From NCBI GenBank assembly GCA_033764095.1, contig JANRJF010000027.1, positions 1-16,796 on the forward strand: a stretch of DNA of 16,796 nucleotides, given 5' to 3'. Positions 6,783 to 14,614 of this stretch are shown here, piece by piece (the stretch's first letter is position 1; every line of letters begins with the position of its first letter). The notes under the pieces were generated by a model that was not told where the DNA came from, did not search any database, and saw only the letters and a list, made by a program, of their open reading frames with translations. A program made the translations under genes and the position numbers. The stretch comes from JBDTMT01 sp033764095. GTDB lineage: Bacteria > Desulfobacterota > Binatia > HRBIN30 > CADEER01.

Positions 6783-6965
6783 GTGCGCGGCGGCGCAATC
6801 GGGGCGAACGGATCAACACAACGACACAACGGCACAACGACAGCACGCGGGCCGGGCGGGAGCTCCTCGACGACCTTTAGAGGCCACGTGTCCGGCCCGC
6901 GTGCTGTCGTTGTGCCGTTGTGCCGTTGTGTTGATCCTCCCGCCCCGATTTGCACCGCCGCGCGC
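6783..6965. repeat. Long inverted repeat with 8-base tandem units (CACAACGA/G), divergent spacer
   Basis: The core arms 6811-6855 and 6892-6936 are 45 bases each with one mismatch. Weaker pairing (3 mismatches in AATCGGGGCG...GATC, then a single-base gap) extends the arms outward to about 6783 and 6965. The central spacer is 36 bases. Three CACAACGR units in tandem form part of each arm, joined to a GCACGCGGGCCGG segment. It occupies most of the spacer between the divergent acyl-CoA dehydrogenase and aldehyde dehydrogenase genes. Confidence 0.92.
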
Positions 6966-7005
6966 CCCTGTGCTCTGTGGGCGCGGTTCAGAAAGGAGCC
7001 GGCAG

Positions 7006-8472
7006 GTGGGCGAGACGCGCGATTGGAAGCTCTACATCGACGGGCAGTGGACGGCGGCGAGCGGCGGCACCTACGACATCGTCAATCCGGCCACCGAGGC
7101 GGTGGTGGCCAAGGCGCCGAACGCGACGCGCGCCGACCTCGACCGGGCGATCGCGGCGGCGCGGCGCGCCTTCGACGGCGGCCCCTGGCGGCGCACGACG
7201 GCGACCGACCGCGCCCGCATCCTCGAGCGCCTGGTGGCGGCGTTGGCCAAGCGCAAGGATCGGCTGCGCGAGCTGCTCATCACCACCGCCGGCGCGGCGC
7301 ACGTCGAGCACGGCATCCAGCTCGAGTTCCCGTTCGAGCTGCTGGCCGGCTACGCCCAGCTCGCGCGCTCCTATCAGTTCGAGCAGATGCTCCCGGTGCT
7401 GGTCAGCCAGACGCCGATGGGCACCACGGTCAACAACTCGATGGCCTACCACCAGCCGGTCGGGGTGTGCGGCCTGATCCCGACCTGGAACTTCCCGCTC
7501 TTCGTCACCGTGAACAAGATCGGCCCGGCGCTCGCCACCGGCTGTACGATGGTCGTCAAGCCATCGCCGTATCAGCCGCTGATCGACCTGGTGGTCGCCG
7601 AGGCGATCGAGGAGTGCGATCTGCCGCCCGGCGTGTTCAACGTCGTCACCGGCGACAGCCCCGAGCTCGGCGCGGCGCTGGTCGAGAGCCCGCAGGTGGA
7701 CAAGATCAGCTTCACCGGCAGTGCGGTCACCGGCAAGCGCATCATGGCGGCGGCGGCGCCGACGTTGAAGCGCGTGCACCTCGAGCTGGGCGGCAAGTCG
7801 GTCGGCCTGCTGCTCGACGACATCGACCTGATGCAGGTGATTCCCTACGCCGCCTCGCCAGCCTTCTTCCACGCCGGCCAGGGCTGCGCGATGTGCACCC
7901 GCTTCCTGGTGCCGAAGGCGAAGCACGACGCGGTGGTCGAGGGCTTCAGCAACTTCGTCGCCAACGTCGTGAGCATCGGCGATCCCGCCGACCCGACCGT
8001 CATGCTCGGCCCGGTGATCCGCGCGGAGCGCCGCCAGCAGATCGAGTCGTACATCGCCGCCGGCAAATCGGAGGGCGCCGTGCTCGCCACCGGCGGCGGC
8101 CGCCCGCCGCAGCTGGAGAAGGGCTACTTCCTGCAGCCGACGGTGTTCGGCAACGTCCGCAACGACATGCGCATCGCGCGCGAGGAGATCTTCGGCCCGG
8201 TGCTGTCGGTGCTGCCGTTCGACGATCTCGACCAGGCGATCCAGATCGCCAACGACTCGCCCTACGGGCTCGGTGGCGCCATCTATGCCACCGACGTCGC
8301 CAAGGCGCTGGACGTCGCCAAGCAGCTGCGCACCGGCGCGGTCAACATCAACAGCGCGCTCAACCTCGCCAACCTGCCGTTCGGCGGCTTCAAGGAAAGC
8401 GGCATCGGCCGCGAGGGCGGCAAGTGGGGGCTGGACGAGTACACCGAGATCCAGGCGATCGCGTGGAAGTAG
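7006..8472 (+). CDS. NAD(P)+-dependent aldehyde dehydrogenase
   Basis: The 488-residue protein is a full-length member of the ALDH superfamily and oxidises an aldehyde to the acid in the cytosol. Catalytic residues are present: N162 in PTWNFPLF, K185 in VVKPSPY, E260 in HLELGGKS and the nucleophile C294 in HAGQGCAMC. The cofactor-loop FTGSAVTGK (236-244) and the C-terminal EEIFGPVLSV and PFGGFKESGIGREGG are also intact. The start is GTG 7006 (VGETRDWKLYIDGQW), supported by AAAGGAG at 6992-6998; the frame is open upstream through the inverted repeat. The GQGCAMCTR active-site context resembles actinobacterial-type ALDHs of unknown substrate. Near wax ester and acyl-CoA genes, a fatty or branched-chain aldehyde is possible, but this is only inference. 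Confidence 0.95.
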   Translation: MGETRDWKLYIDGQWTAASGGTYDIVNPATEAVVAKAPNATRADLDRAIAAARRAFDGGPWRRTTATDRARILERLVAALAKRKDRLRELLITTAGAAHVEHGIQLEFPFELLAGYAQLARSYQFEQMLPVLVSQTPMGTTVNNSMAYHQPVGVCGLIPTWNFPLFVTVNKIGPALATGCTMVVKPSPYQPLIDLVVAEAIEECDLPPGVFNVVTGDSPELGAALVESPQVDKISFTGSAVTGKRIMAAAAPTLKRVHLELGGKSVGLLLDDIDLMQVIPYAASPAFFHAGQGCAMCTRFLVPKAKHDAVVEGFSNFVANVVSIGDPADPTVMLGPVIRAERRQQIESYIAAGKSEGAVLATGGGRPPQLEKGYFLQPTVFGNVRNDMRIAREEIFGPVLSVLPFDDLDQAIQIANDSPYGLGGAIYATDVAKALDVAKQLRTGAVNINSALNLANLPFGGFKESGIGREGGKWGLDEYTEIQAIAWK

Positions 8473-8493
8473 TCGTCGCCGGGGCGCTGGGGG

Positions 8494-8591
8494 CCACGAC
8501 GGCACAACGCAGACCGGGCGGCGAGACCCAGCAAAAGCGGGCGCAATGACCCCGCTCCGCGTTGTGTCGTCGTGTCGTTGTGCCGTCGTGG
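8494..8591. repeat. Inverted repeat with 8-base tandem units (CACRACGR), unequal arms
   Basis: The left arm 8494-8509 (CCACGACGGCACAACG) pairs perfectly with 8576-8591. The right arm continues inward with two further 8-base units (to about 8559) that the left arm lacks, so the arms differ by 16 bases. The unit CACRACGR is nearly the same as the unit of the element at 6783-6965. The element lies between the convergent aldehyde dehydrogenase and serine acetyltransferase genes and has no T run. Confidence 0.8.
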
Positions 8592-8603
8592 TCTCAGCGG
8601 CGG

Positions 8604-9500
8604 CTACGCCGACCCCGGCTCGTAGGTCACCCGCGAGCCGGGCGGCACCGAGTGCACCAGCCAGACGTTGCCGCCGATGATCGAGCCGGCGCCGATGACG
8701 GTGTCGCCGCCGAGGATGGTGGCGCCGGCGTAGATGGTGACGTCGTCGCCGATGGTCGGGTGGCGCTTGCCGGTCGGCGCCGGCCCGTCGTTGTGGCGCG
8801 CGACGCTGAGCGCGCCGAGTGTCACACCCTGGTAGATCTTGACGTTGCGGCCGAGCTCGGCGGTCTCGCCGATCACCACGCCGGTGCCGTGGTCGATGAA
8901 GAAGCGCTCGCCGATGCGCGCGCCGGGATGGATGTCGATGCCGGTCTTGCCGTGCGCGTACTCGGAGATGATGCGCGGGATCATCGGCACGCCCTCGCGG
9001 TACAGCCAGTGCGCCACCCGGTAGGCGGTGATCGCCTCGATCGCCGGATAGCTGAACACCACCTCCTCGACGCTCTTCGCCGCCGGGTCGCCGTCGTAGG
9101 CGGCGAGCACGTCCTGGTTGAGCACCCGGCGCAGCTCGGGCAGCGCGCGCAGCAGGCGCAGCACCACCTCCTCGCTCCACTCCGGCCCGCGCGCCGCGGG
9201 CCCGCGGCCGACCGACTTCTCGTAGCTCAGCACCCGGAAGATCTGCTCCACCAGACATTCGTAGGCCGGGTAGAGGTGCTCGGCGATGGTGTGCCGCAGG
9301 TTCTCCCTGGTCAGCGGCCGGGTGCTGTAGAAGCCGAGGTAGATGACCGGCTTCAGGTGGGTGAAGGCGGTGATGACCTGCTGCTTGTTGGGGAGCGCCG
9401 CGCTCTCCAGGCTGTTGATCGCCTCGGGTCCGCGATAGCTCTCCACCACCGCGTCGATCGCCGCCTCGAGATCGCCCAGCCGGGTCAGCCCACGTGCCAT
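8604..9500 (-). CDS. cysE: Serine O-acetyltransferase
   Basis: The 298-residue enzyme transfers acetyl from acetyl-CoA to L-serine, giving O-acetylserine, the precursor for cysteine synthase. An alpha-helical N-terminal half is followed by a left-handed beta-helix of hexapeptide repeats (from about IDIHPGARIGERFFIDHGTG onwards). H164 in AYRVAHWLY and H204 in IDHGTG align with the two histidines used by CysE enzymes. GVTLGAL and KRHPTIGDDVTIYAGATIL complete the acetyl-CoA site. The ATG reads from 9500, with AGAGG about ten bases upstream. The long N-terminal helical region is closer to the larger CysE/EpsC-like forms of GC-rich bacteria than to E. coli. No cysK is adjacent. A feedback-sensitive C-terminal tail cannot be judged. 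Confidence 0.93.
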   Translation of the reverse strand: MARGLTRLGDLEAAIDAVVESYRGPEAINSLESAALPNKQQVITAFTHLKPVIYLGFYSTRPLTRENLRHTIAEHLYPAYECLVEQIFRVLSYEKSVGRGPAARGPEWSEEVVLRLLRALPELRRVLNQDVLAAYDGDPAAKSVEEVVFSYPAIEAITAYRVAHWLYREGVPMIPRIISEYAHGKTGIDIHPGARIGERFFIDHGTGVVIGETAELGRNVKIYQGVTLGALSVARHNDGPAPTGKRHPTIGDDVTIYAGATILGGDTVIGAGSIIGGNVWLVHSVPPGSRVTYEPGSA

Positions 9501-9519
9501 GGTCGGCCTCTAGCAGGCA

Positions 9520-9642
9520 GGAAAAGCTGGAACCACAGATGAACACAGATAAACACAGATGAGGAAGCCGCAGTCTCGGCGCTCCCGCTGCGCCGCGTGC
9601 ATCCGTGTTTATCTGTGTTCGTCTGCGGTTAGGCTTTTTTCC
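9520..9642. repeat. Inverted repeat with 10-base tandem units (CACAGATRAA), divergent spacer
   Basis: The core arms 9531-9561 and 9600-9630 (31 bases) pair with three mismatches. Looser pairing extends to about 9520 and 9642, where both outer ends carry A/T runs (GGAAAA on the left, TTTTTTCC on the right). Each arm holds three units of the type CACAGATGAA/CACAGATAAA. The loop is 38 bases. It lies between divergent cysE and mgtE, where a terminator is not expected, although a stem followed by six T would resemble one. Confidence 0.87.
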
Positions 9643-9780
9643 GACGCGCGTTCGCGCTAACTACGAGGACGGAATGGACGACGGACCCAGTAGTCAGCAC
9701 CTGCACCGCGTCGGCCTCCGCCGCCTGACCGCCTGAAGCGGTCGCGCGTCGAGCCGGCGTCGCTCCACCAAGGCCGGCTC

Positions 9781-11166
9781 ATGTACGCGCTCGACAGGCT
9801 TGTTGCCCCGGAGATCGGGGAACTGCTGGAAGCCCGGCAGTTCGACCAGTTGCGCTCGGCGCTGCTGGAGTTCGAGCCGGCCGACATCGCCGAGCTGGTC
9901 GACACGCTGGAGCACGACCAGGCGGCGCTGGTCTTCCGCCTGCTGCCGCGCGACCTCGCCACCGAGGTGTTCAGCTACCTCGACTCCGAGCAGCAGCAGA
10001 ACCTCATCGCCCACCTGGGGACGGAGCGGGTTGCGGCGCTGATCAACGAGCTCGATCCGGACGACCGCACCGCCCTGCTGGAGGAGATGCCGGCCGAGGT
10101 GGCGCAGCGGCTGATCGCGCTGCTCACCCCCGCCGAGCGCAGCGTCACGCAGGCGATCCTCGGCTACCCGGAGGAGAGCGTCGGCCGGCTGATGACGCCC
10201 GATTACGTGCGGGTGAAGGCGGAGTGGACCATCGCCCGCTCCATGGACCACATCCGCAAATACGGGCGCGACGCCGAGACGGTGAACGTCATCTACGTCG
10301 TCGACGACCAGGGCCGCCTGGTCGACGACCTGCGCATCCGCCAGTTCCTGCTCGCCGACCCACAGCAGACGGTCGAGTCGATCATGGACCGCAAGGTGCG
10401 CGCCCTTGCCGCCACCGACGACCGCGAGAAAGCGGTGCGGCAGATGCAGCACTACGACCGCGTCGCGCTGCCGGTAGTCGACTCGCGCGGCATGCTGGTC
10501 GGCATCGTCACCGCCGACGACGTCGCCGACGTCGCCGAGGAAGAGGCGACCGAGGACATCCAGAAGATGGGCGGCATGGAAGCCCTCGATGTGCCGTATC
10601 TGGAGACCGGCTTCGCGCCGCTGCTGCGCAAGCGCGGCGGCTGGTTGAGCGTGCTGTTCGTCGGCGAGATGCTCACCGCCACCGCGATGGCCTACTTCGA
10701 GCACGAGATCGCCAAGGCGGTGGTGCTGGCGCTGTTCATCCCACTGATCATCTCCAGCGGCGGCAACGCCGGCTCGCAGGCCTGCTCGCTGATCATCCGC
10801 GCCATGGCGCTGGACGAGATCAGTCTGCGCCAGTGGCTGCGCGTGCTGCTGCGCGAGCTGGTCACCGGCCTGGTGCTCGGCGCGCTGCTCGGCGGCATCG
10901 CGATGATGCGCGTCATCTTCTGGCCGGCGCGCGAATCGCTCTACGGCGAACACTACGTGCTGATCGGGCTGACCGTGGCGCTCAGCGTGGTCGGCGTCGT
11001 CACCTTCGGCACCATCGCCGGCTCGATGCTGCCGTTCGTCCTGCGCCGCCTCGGCTTCGATCCCGCCGCCGCCTCGGCGCCGCTGGTCGCGACCCTGGTC
11101 GACGTCACCGGCGTGGTGGTCTACTTCGTCGTCGCCGCGACGGTCCTGCGCGGCACGTTGCTCTAA
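9781..11166 (+). CDS. mgtE: Magnesium transporter MgtE
   Basis: The 461-residue protein has the complete MgtE layout and imports Mg2+ through a homodimeric channel gated by cytosolic Mg2+. The MgtE N-domain covers about 20-130 (LLEFEPADIAELVDTLEHDQ, LPRDLATEVFSYLD). Two CBS domains cover about 138-255 (VIYVVDDQGRLVDDLR; LPVVDSRGMLVGIVTADDV). Five membrane segments lie from about 288 to 457. The family signature SGGNAGSQA is at 326-334, and the pore aspartate D441 lies in ATLVDVTGVVVYF. The start ATG at 9781 (MYALDRLVAPEIGEL) has only AAGG nearby as a ribosome binding site. No M-box riboswitch was recognised in the leader. A 20-codon frame lies upstream at 9674-9736. Confidence 0.97.
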   Translation: MYALDRLVAPEIGELLEARQFDQLRSALLEFEPADIAELVDTLEHDQAALVFRLLPRDLATEVFSYLDSEQQQNLIAHLGTERVAALINELDPDDRTALLEEMPAEVAQRLIALLTPAERSVTQAILGYPEESVGRLMTPDYVRVKAEWTIARSMDHIRKYGRDAETVNVIYVVDDQGRLVDDLRIRQFLLADPQQTVESIMDRKVRALAATDDREKAVRQMQHYDRVALPVVDSRGMLVGIVTADDVADVAEEEATEDIQKMGGMEALDVPYLETGFAPLLRKRGGWLSVLFVGEMLTATAMAYFEHEIAKAVVLALFIPLIISSGGNAGSQACSLIIRAMALDEISLRQWLRVLLRELVTGLVLGALLGGIAMMRVIFWPARESLYGEHYVLIGLTVALSVVGVVTFGTIAGSMLPFVLRRLGFDPAAASAPLVATLVDVTGVVVYFVVAATVLRGTLL

Positions 11167-11201
11167 CTGCGGGTTGGTCGCGCGGTTGCGCGCCCACCCC
11201 A

Positions 11202-11296
11202 GCGATGAGCGATGAGCGATGAGCGATGTGGGGCGCCCTGACCCTCCATGGGTCCAATCTCCCGCCCCTCATCGCTCATCGCTCGTCGCTCATCGC
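11202..11296. repeat. Inverted repeat with 7-base tandem units (GCGATGA)
   Basis: The arms 11202-11235 and 11263-11296 (34 bases each) pair with two mismatches, and the spacer is 27 bases. Each arm has four copies of GCGATGA (one changed to GCGACGA on the right) joined to GGGGCG on the inner side. It starts 36 bases after the mgtE stop codon and precedes the PadR gene on the same strand. There is no T run. Confidence 0.9.
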
Positions 11297-11413
11297 TGTT
11301 GCCTACCCACTGACTGCTTTGCAGCCATGCAAAGATGCGTCTTGACCGCATCGATGCGGCCGCACTACAGCCGCAACAGTCTTGTTTCGCGGATAGTTCC
11401 AACGGGGGAAGGG

Positions 11414-12034
11414 ATGTTCCGCTACTTGATCCTGGGGTTCCTACGGCATGGCCCGCCACGGCACGGCTATGCCCTGGTCAAGGCGTATCGCGATCGCTCC
11501 GGCGTCGAGGTACGCACCGGCAACTTCTATCGCGAGTTGCGGCGGCTGCTCGGCGAGGGGCTGATCCGCAGCGCGGAGAACCCGCGTGGCACGGACGAGC
11601 GCCGCACGCCCTACGCCATCACCGAGCTCGGCCGCGAGGTGTTCGACGAGTGGCTCACCTCGCCGCACGCCGGGCGCGGCGAGCCGTCCGACGACGACAT
11701 CTCGGCGCGCGCGCTGTTTCTCGGCGAGAGCCAACCGGAGACGGTCGGCGAGACGCTCGAGCACCTGCGCGTCAACCTCTGGGTGTGGGGCAAGCGCCTG
11801 GAGCGCGAGCGCGCCGTCGCGGTGACGCAGGCGAGCAGCGCGCCGCCCGGGAGTGCGCTGTCGGTGCTGCCCCTGCTCCTGGCGCGGCGCCTCAAGCAGG
11901 CGGCGGCGGACCTCGAGCTGGTCGAGGGCCTGACTGAGCTGCACGGCCAGCGGCCGGGGCTGGCGCGACCGGCGCCCGCCCGCTCGCTGCCGCGCGCCGA
12001 GGTCGGCGCCGAGCGCATCGTACGGCGGCGCTGA
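11414..12034 (+). CDS. PadR-family transcriptional regulator
   Basis: The 206-residue protein begins MFRYLILGFLRHGPPRHGYAL, the typical PadR winged-helix start. A recognition helix near VRTGNFYRELRRLLGEGLI and the wing RRTPYAITELGREVFDEWL follow (about residues 1-82). The C-terminal part (about 95-180) is helical and probably dimerises. The ATG at 11414 was chosen from several in-frame codons because the domain starts there and GGGGGAAGGG lies directly upstream. The permease gene begins four bases after its stop codon, so it heads a four-gene unit. PadR proteins are often autorepressors released by a small molecule or antimicrobial and often sit beside ABC exporters. Such a role here is inferred from that context. 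The last 25 residues are Arg/Pro/Ala-rich and may be disordered. Confidence 0.9.
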   Translation: MFRYLILGFLRHGPPRHGYALVKAYRDRSGVEVRTGNFYRELRRLLGEGLIRSAENPRGTDERRTPYAITELGREVFDEWLTSPHAGRGEPSDDDISARALFLGESQPETVGETLEHLRVNLWVWGKRLERERAVAVTQASSAPPGSALSVLPLLLARRLKQAAADLELVEGLTELHGQRPGLARPAPARSLPRAEVGAERIVRRR

Positions 12035-12038
12035 GCCG

Positions 12039-14609
12039 ATGCCGGGACTGCGCACTCCGCTGCGCTTCCTGCGCGGCAGCGTCGGGCGGCTGACGCTGAC
12101 CGTGGTGGCGCTGGCCTGTGGAGTGGCGCTGATCTGCGCGCTCGACCTGGTCACCGGCGGCGTGCTGCGCGCCTTCGTCGAGATCGTCGACTCGATGGCG
12201 GGCCGGGCGACGTTGCAGGTGACGGTGGAGGGCAGCGGCACCTTCCCGGAGACGGTGGCGGCGCAGATCGGCGCCGTTCCCGGCGTGCGCCAGGCGATCC
12301 CGGTGGTGAGCGCGACGGCCTTCACCGTCGGCCAGCCACCCGAGTCGCTCACCGTGCAGGCGTTCGACGTGACCGACTCGGCGGCGGTCGGCGTCTACCA
12401 GTCGAGCGGCGAGCCGGCCGCGATCGTCGCCGATCCGCTCACCTTCCTGAACGCCGGCGATTCGGTCATCGTCACCCGGACGTTCGCGGCTCGGCATGGG
12501 CTCGGCGAGGGCGACGGGCTGGAGCTCGACACCGCCGCCGGGCGGCGGCGCTTCACCATTCGCGGCCTGGTGGATCCGCAGGGCATCGGGCGCGCCTTCG
12601 GCGGCAACCTGCTGCTGATGGACGTGCAGGCGGCGCAGCGCGTCTTCACCCGCGACGGCATGATCAACCGCGTCGACATCGTCACGGCACGCGACCGCGA
12701 CGTCGCGGCGGTCGGGCAGGCCGTGCAGGCAGTGCTGCCCGGCGGGCTGACGGTCGAGCCGGTGGCGCAGCGCAAGGCCGACCTCTACGCGGTGATGCGC
12801 TCGATGCAGGTGCTGCTGCAGGCGGTCGGCCTGGTGGCGCTCGGCGCCGCGTTCATCATCGCCTTCAACCGCCTCTCGGCGGTGTTCGAGGAGCGCACCT
12901 GGCAGCTCGGAGTGCTGCGCGCGGTCGGCGTCTCGCGCCGCGCCGTATGGCTCGAGCTGCTGAAGGAGAGCCTGCTGCTCGGCGCCGCCAGCGTCGCGCT
13001 CGGCATCCCCGCCGGCGTGCTGCTCGGCCGTTCGCTGCTGCCGCTGGTCGCCGCCAGCGCGGCGCTCAACTTTCGCACCGTGGCGCCGAAGGGATCGCTG
13101 GCGCTGAGCGGCGGCGCGCTGGCGGTCGCGGCGGCGCTCGGCATCGGCGCGGCGCTGGCGGCGGCGCTGCTGCCGGCGTGGCGCGCGGCGAGCGTCAACG
13201 TCGCGCAGACGGTGCGCGGCCGCGGCGTCGACCTCACCGCCGACAGCAGCCCGGCGCGCTGGCTGGTCTGCGCGCTGCTGGCGCTGTCGGTGGTCGGCGC
13301 GATGGTGCTGCAGGGCCGCACCCGCGAGCCCGCCTTCGGCCTGCTGGCGACGGCCCTGCTGGTGGTGCTGATCGGTGCGCTGGCGCGGCCGCTGCTGGAG
13401 GTGCTGCGCGACTCCGTGGTCACCCCGCTGGTGCCGCTGATCGGCGCCACCGGCCGCTTCGCGGTGCGCGCCCTGACGCACAACATGCGCCGCACCTCGC
13501 TGGCGGTGGCGATGGTGGCGATCGGGCTCGGCACGGTGATCTGGCTCGCCTTGCTCGCCTTCTCGTTCGAGACCACCGCGGTGCGCGTCTTCGCGCAGGC
13601 GATGCGCGCCGACTTCGTCGTCAGCTCGGCGCACTTCGGCTCCGGCGCGCTGGAGATGCCGATCGACGACGGCTTTGCCAGCGGTCTGGCGTCGGTCGAC
13701 GGGGTCGGCGGCGTGGTCGGCGTGCGGCTCGCCAACTGGCAGTACGAGGGGCAGTCGATCGTGCTCGACAGCTTCGACCCGGCCTACTTCCGCCAGCCCG
13801 CCTACGGCGAGTGGCCGCTGCACGGCGAGCACCTGACCGACGCCTGGGCGCTGGTCGCCGAGGGGCGCGGGGTGGTGGTGTCGAGCAACTTCATCCAGAA
13901 CCTGCACGTCGCGGTCGGCGACACGATCACGCTGGCCAGCCCGAGCGGGCCGGTGCCGTTGGTCATCGCCGGCGTCACCACCGACTTCGCCTCGCCGAAG
14001 GGCACCATCGAGATGAGCCGCGCGCTCTACCGCGACCGCTGGAACGATCCGACGGTGACGCGGTTCTTCGTGCAGGCGGCTGCCGGCGCCAGTCGCGATG
14101 CGGTGCGCGCCGCGCTGGAAGCGCACCTGGCGGCGCAGGGCGGCGCCTGGCGGGTGATCTCCGCCGGTGAGCTGGTCGCCTACTGGGGCAACCAGATCCG
14201 CCGCGCCTTCGCCTCGCTGTACGCGCTCGGGGGGGTGATCCTGATCGTCATCCTGTTCGGCATCGCCGACAACATGAGCGCCAGCGTCGCCGAGCGCACC
14301 CGCGACCTCGGCACGCTGCGCGCCGTCGGCGTCGGCCAGGGCCGTCTGTGGCGGCTGGTGGTGGTCGAGGCGATGGCGATCGCGGCGCTCGGCCTCGGCC
14401 TGGCGCTCGGCGAGGGCTTCGCCATTGCCACCCTGTGGGTGCGCACGACGTTCCCGTACCTGCTCGGCTGGAGCGTCGATCTGTTCGTGCCGATCGAGTT
14501 GGTGCTGATGATCTGTCTGGCGACCGTGGCGAGCTGCTCGCTCGCCGCCTTGTTCCCCGGCCGGCGCGCCGCGCGGCTGCAGCCGGCGCTCGCGTTACGA
14601 GAGGAGTGA
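12039..14609 (+). CDS. Large FtsX-type ABC transporter permease (YbbP-like, about ten membrane segments)
   Basis: The 856-residue permease has an N-terminal membrane segment (about 17-35) and a first extracytoplasmic domain (about 55-250). A first FtsX core follows (about 256-390, with RTWQLGVLRAVGVSRRAVW). Two central segments lie at about 408-455 and another at about 487-510. A second extracytoplasmic domain (about 515-725) precedes a second FtsX core (about 727-856, with AERTRDLGTLRAVGVGQGRLW). This duplicated arrangement matches YbbP-like permeases and is larger than the four-segment LolC/MacB type. Such proteins usually extract or export lipids or hydrophobic compounds by a mechanical mechanism. 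It starts four bases after the PadR gene and ends five bases before the type III PKS-like gene; the ATPase follows. The cargo is unknown. Confidence 0.92.
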   Translation: MPGLRTPLRFLRGSVGRLTLTVVALACGVALICALDLVTGGVLRAFVEIVDSMAGRATLQVTVEGSGTFPETVAAQIGAVPGVRQAIPVVSATAFTVGQPPESLTVQAFDVTDSAAVGVYQSSGEPAAIVADPLTFLNAGDSVIVTRTFAARHGLGEGDGLELDTAAGRRRFTIRGLVDPQGIGRAFGGNLLLMDVQAAQRVFTRDGMINRVDIVTARDRDVAAVGQAVQAVLPGGLTVEPVAQRKADLYAVMRSMQVLLQAVGLVALGAAFIIAFNRLSAVFEERTWQLGVLRAVGVSRRAVWLELLKESLLLGAASVALGIPAGVLLGRSLLPLVAASAALNFRTVAPKGSLALSGGALAVAAALGIGAALAAALLPAWRAASVNVAQTVRGRGVDLTADSSPARWLVCALLALSVVGAMVLQGRTREPAFGLLATALLVVLIGALARPLLEVLRDSVVTPLVPLIGATGRFAVRALTHNMRRTSLAVAMVAIGLGTVIWLALLAFSFETTAVRVFAQAMRADFVVSSAHFGSGALEMPIDDGFASGLASVDGVGGVVGVRLANWQYEGQSIVLDSFDPAYFRQPAYGEWPLHGEHLTDAWALVAEGRGVVVSSNFIQNLHVAVGDTITLASPSGPVPLVIAGVTTDFASPKGTIEMSRALYRDRWNDPTVTRFFVQAAAGASRDAVRAALEAHLAAQGGAWRVISAGELVAYWGNQIRRAFASLYALGGVILIVILFGIADNMSASVAERTRDLGTLRAVGVGQGRLWRLVVVEAMAIAALGLGLALGEGFAIATLWVRTTFPYLLGWSVDLFVPIELVLMICLATVASCSLAALFPGRRAARLQPALALREE

Positions 14610-14614
14610 CCTCC
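14601..14614 (+). promoter_or_regulatory. Ribosome binding site of the PKS gene overlapping the permease stop codon
   Basis: The bases GAGGAGTGACCTCC hold the ribosome binding site GGAG (14603-14606) and the permease stop TGA (14607-14609). They also hold CTCC (14611-14614), which can pair with GGAG across a four-base loop that contains the stop codon. This arrangement suggests translational coupling of the permease and PKS-like genes. The four-base-pair stem is weak, so the hairpin itself is uncertain. Confidence 0.4.

Noticed and set aside
5451..8549. A very long plus-strand open frame covering the dehydrogenase gene and part of the ALDH gene
   Set aside because: Its translation is Arg/Ala/Gly/His-rich and matches no family, while the minus-strand dehydrogenase and the other-frame ALDH carry full sets of catalytic motifs. 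Long antisense frames are expected at this GC content.
6988..9546. A long minus-strand frame opposite the ALDH gene and shifted relative to cysE
   Set aside because: It reads through the inverted repeat at 8494-8591 and overlaps two genes with unmistakable motifs; its sequence is low-complexity.
9501..9780. Mg2+-sensing riboswitch (M-box or ykkC-like) before mgtE
   Set aside because: The leader is mostly the CACAGATRAA inverted repeat, and none of the conserved M-box segments could be recognised by eye. A covariance-model search would be the decisive test.
11892..14126. A 744-codon minus-strand frame opposite the permease gene
   Set aside because: His/Arg/Gln-rich antisense translation with no domain pattern; the permease reads clearly as membrane segments and two FtsX cores.
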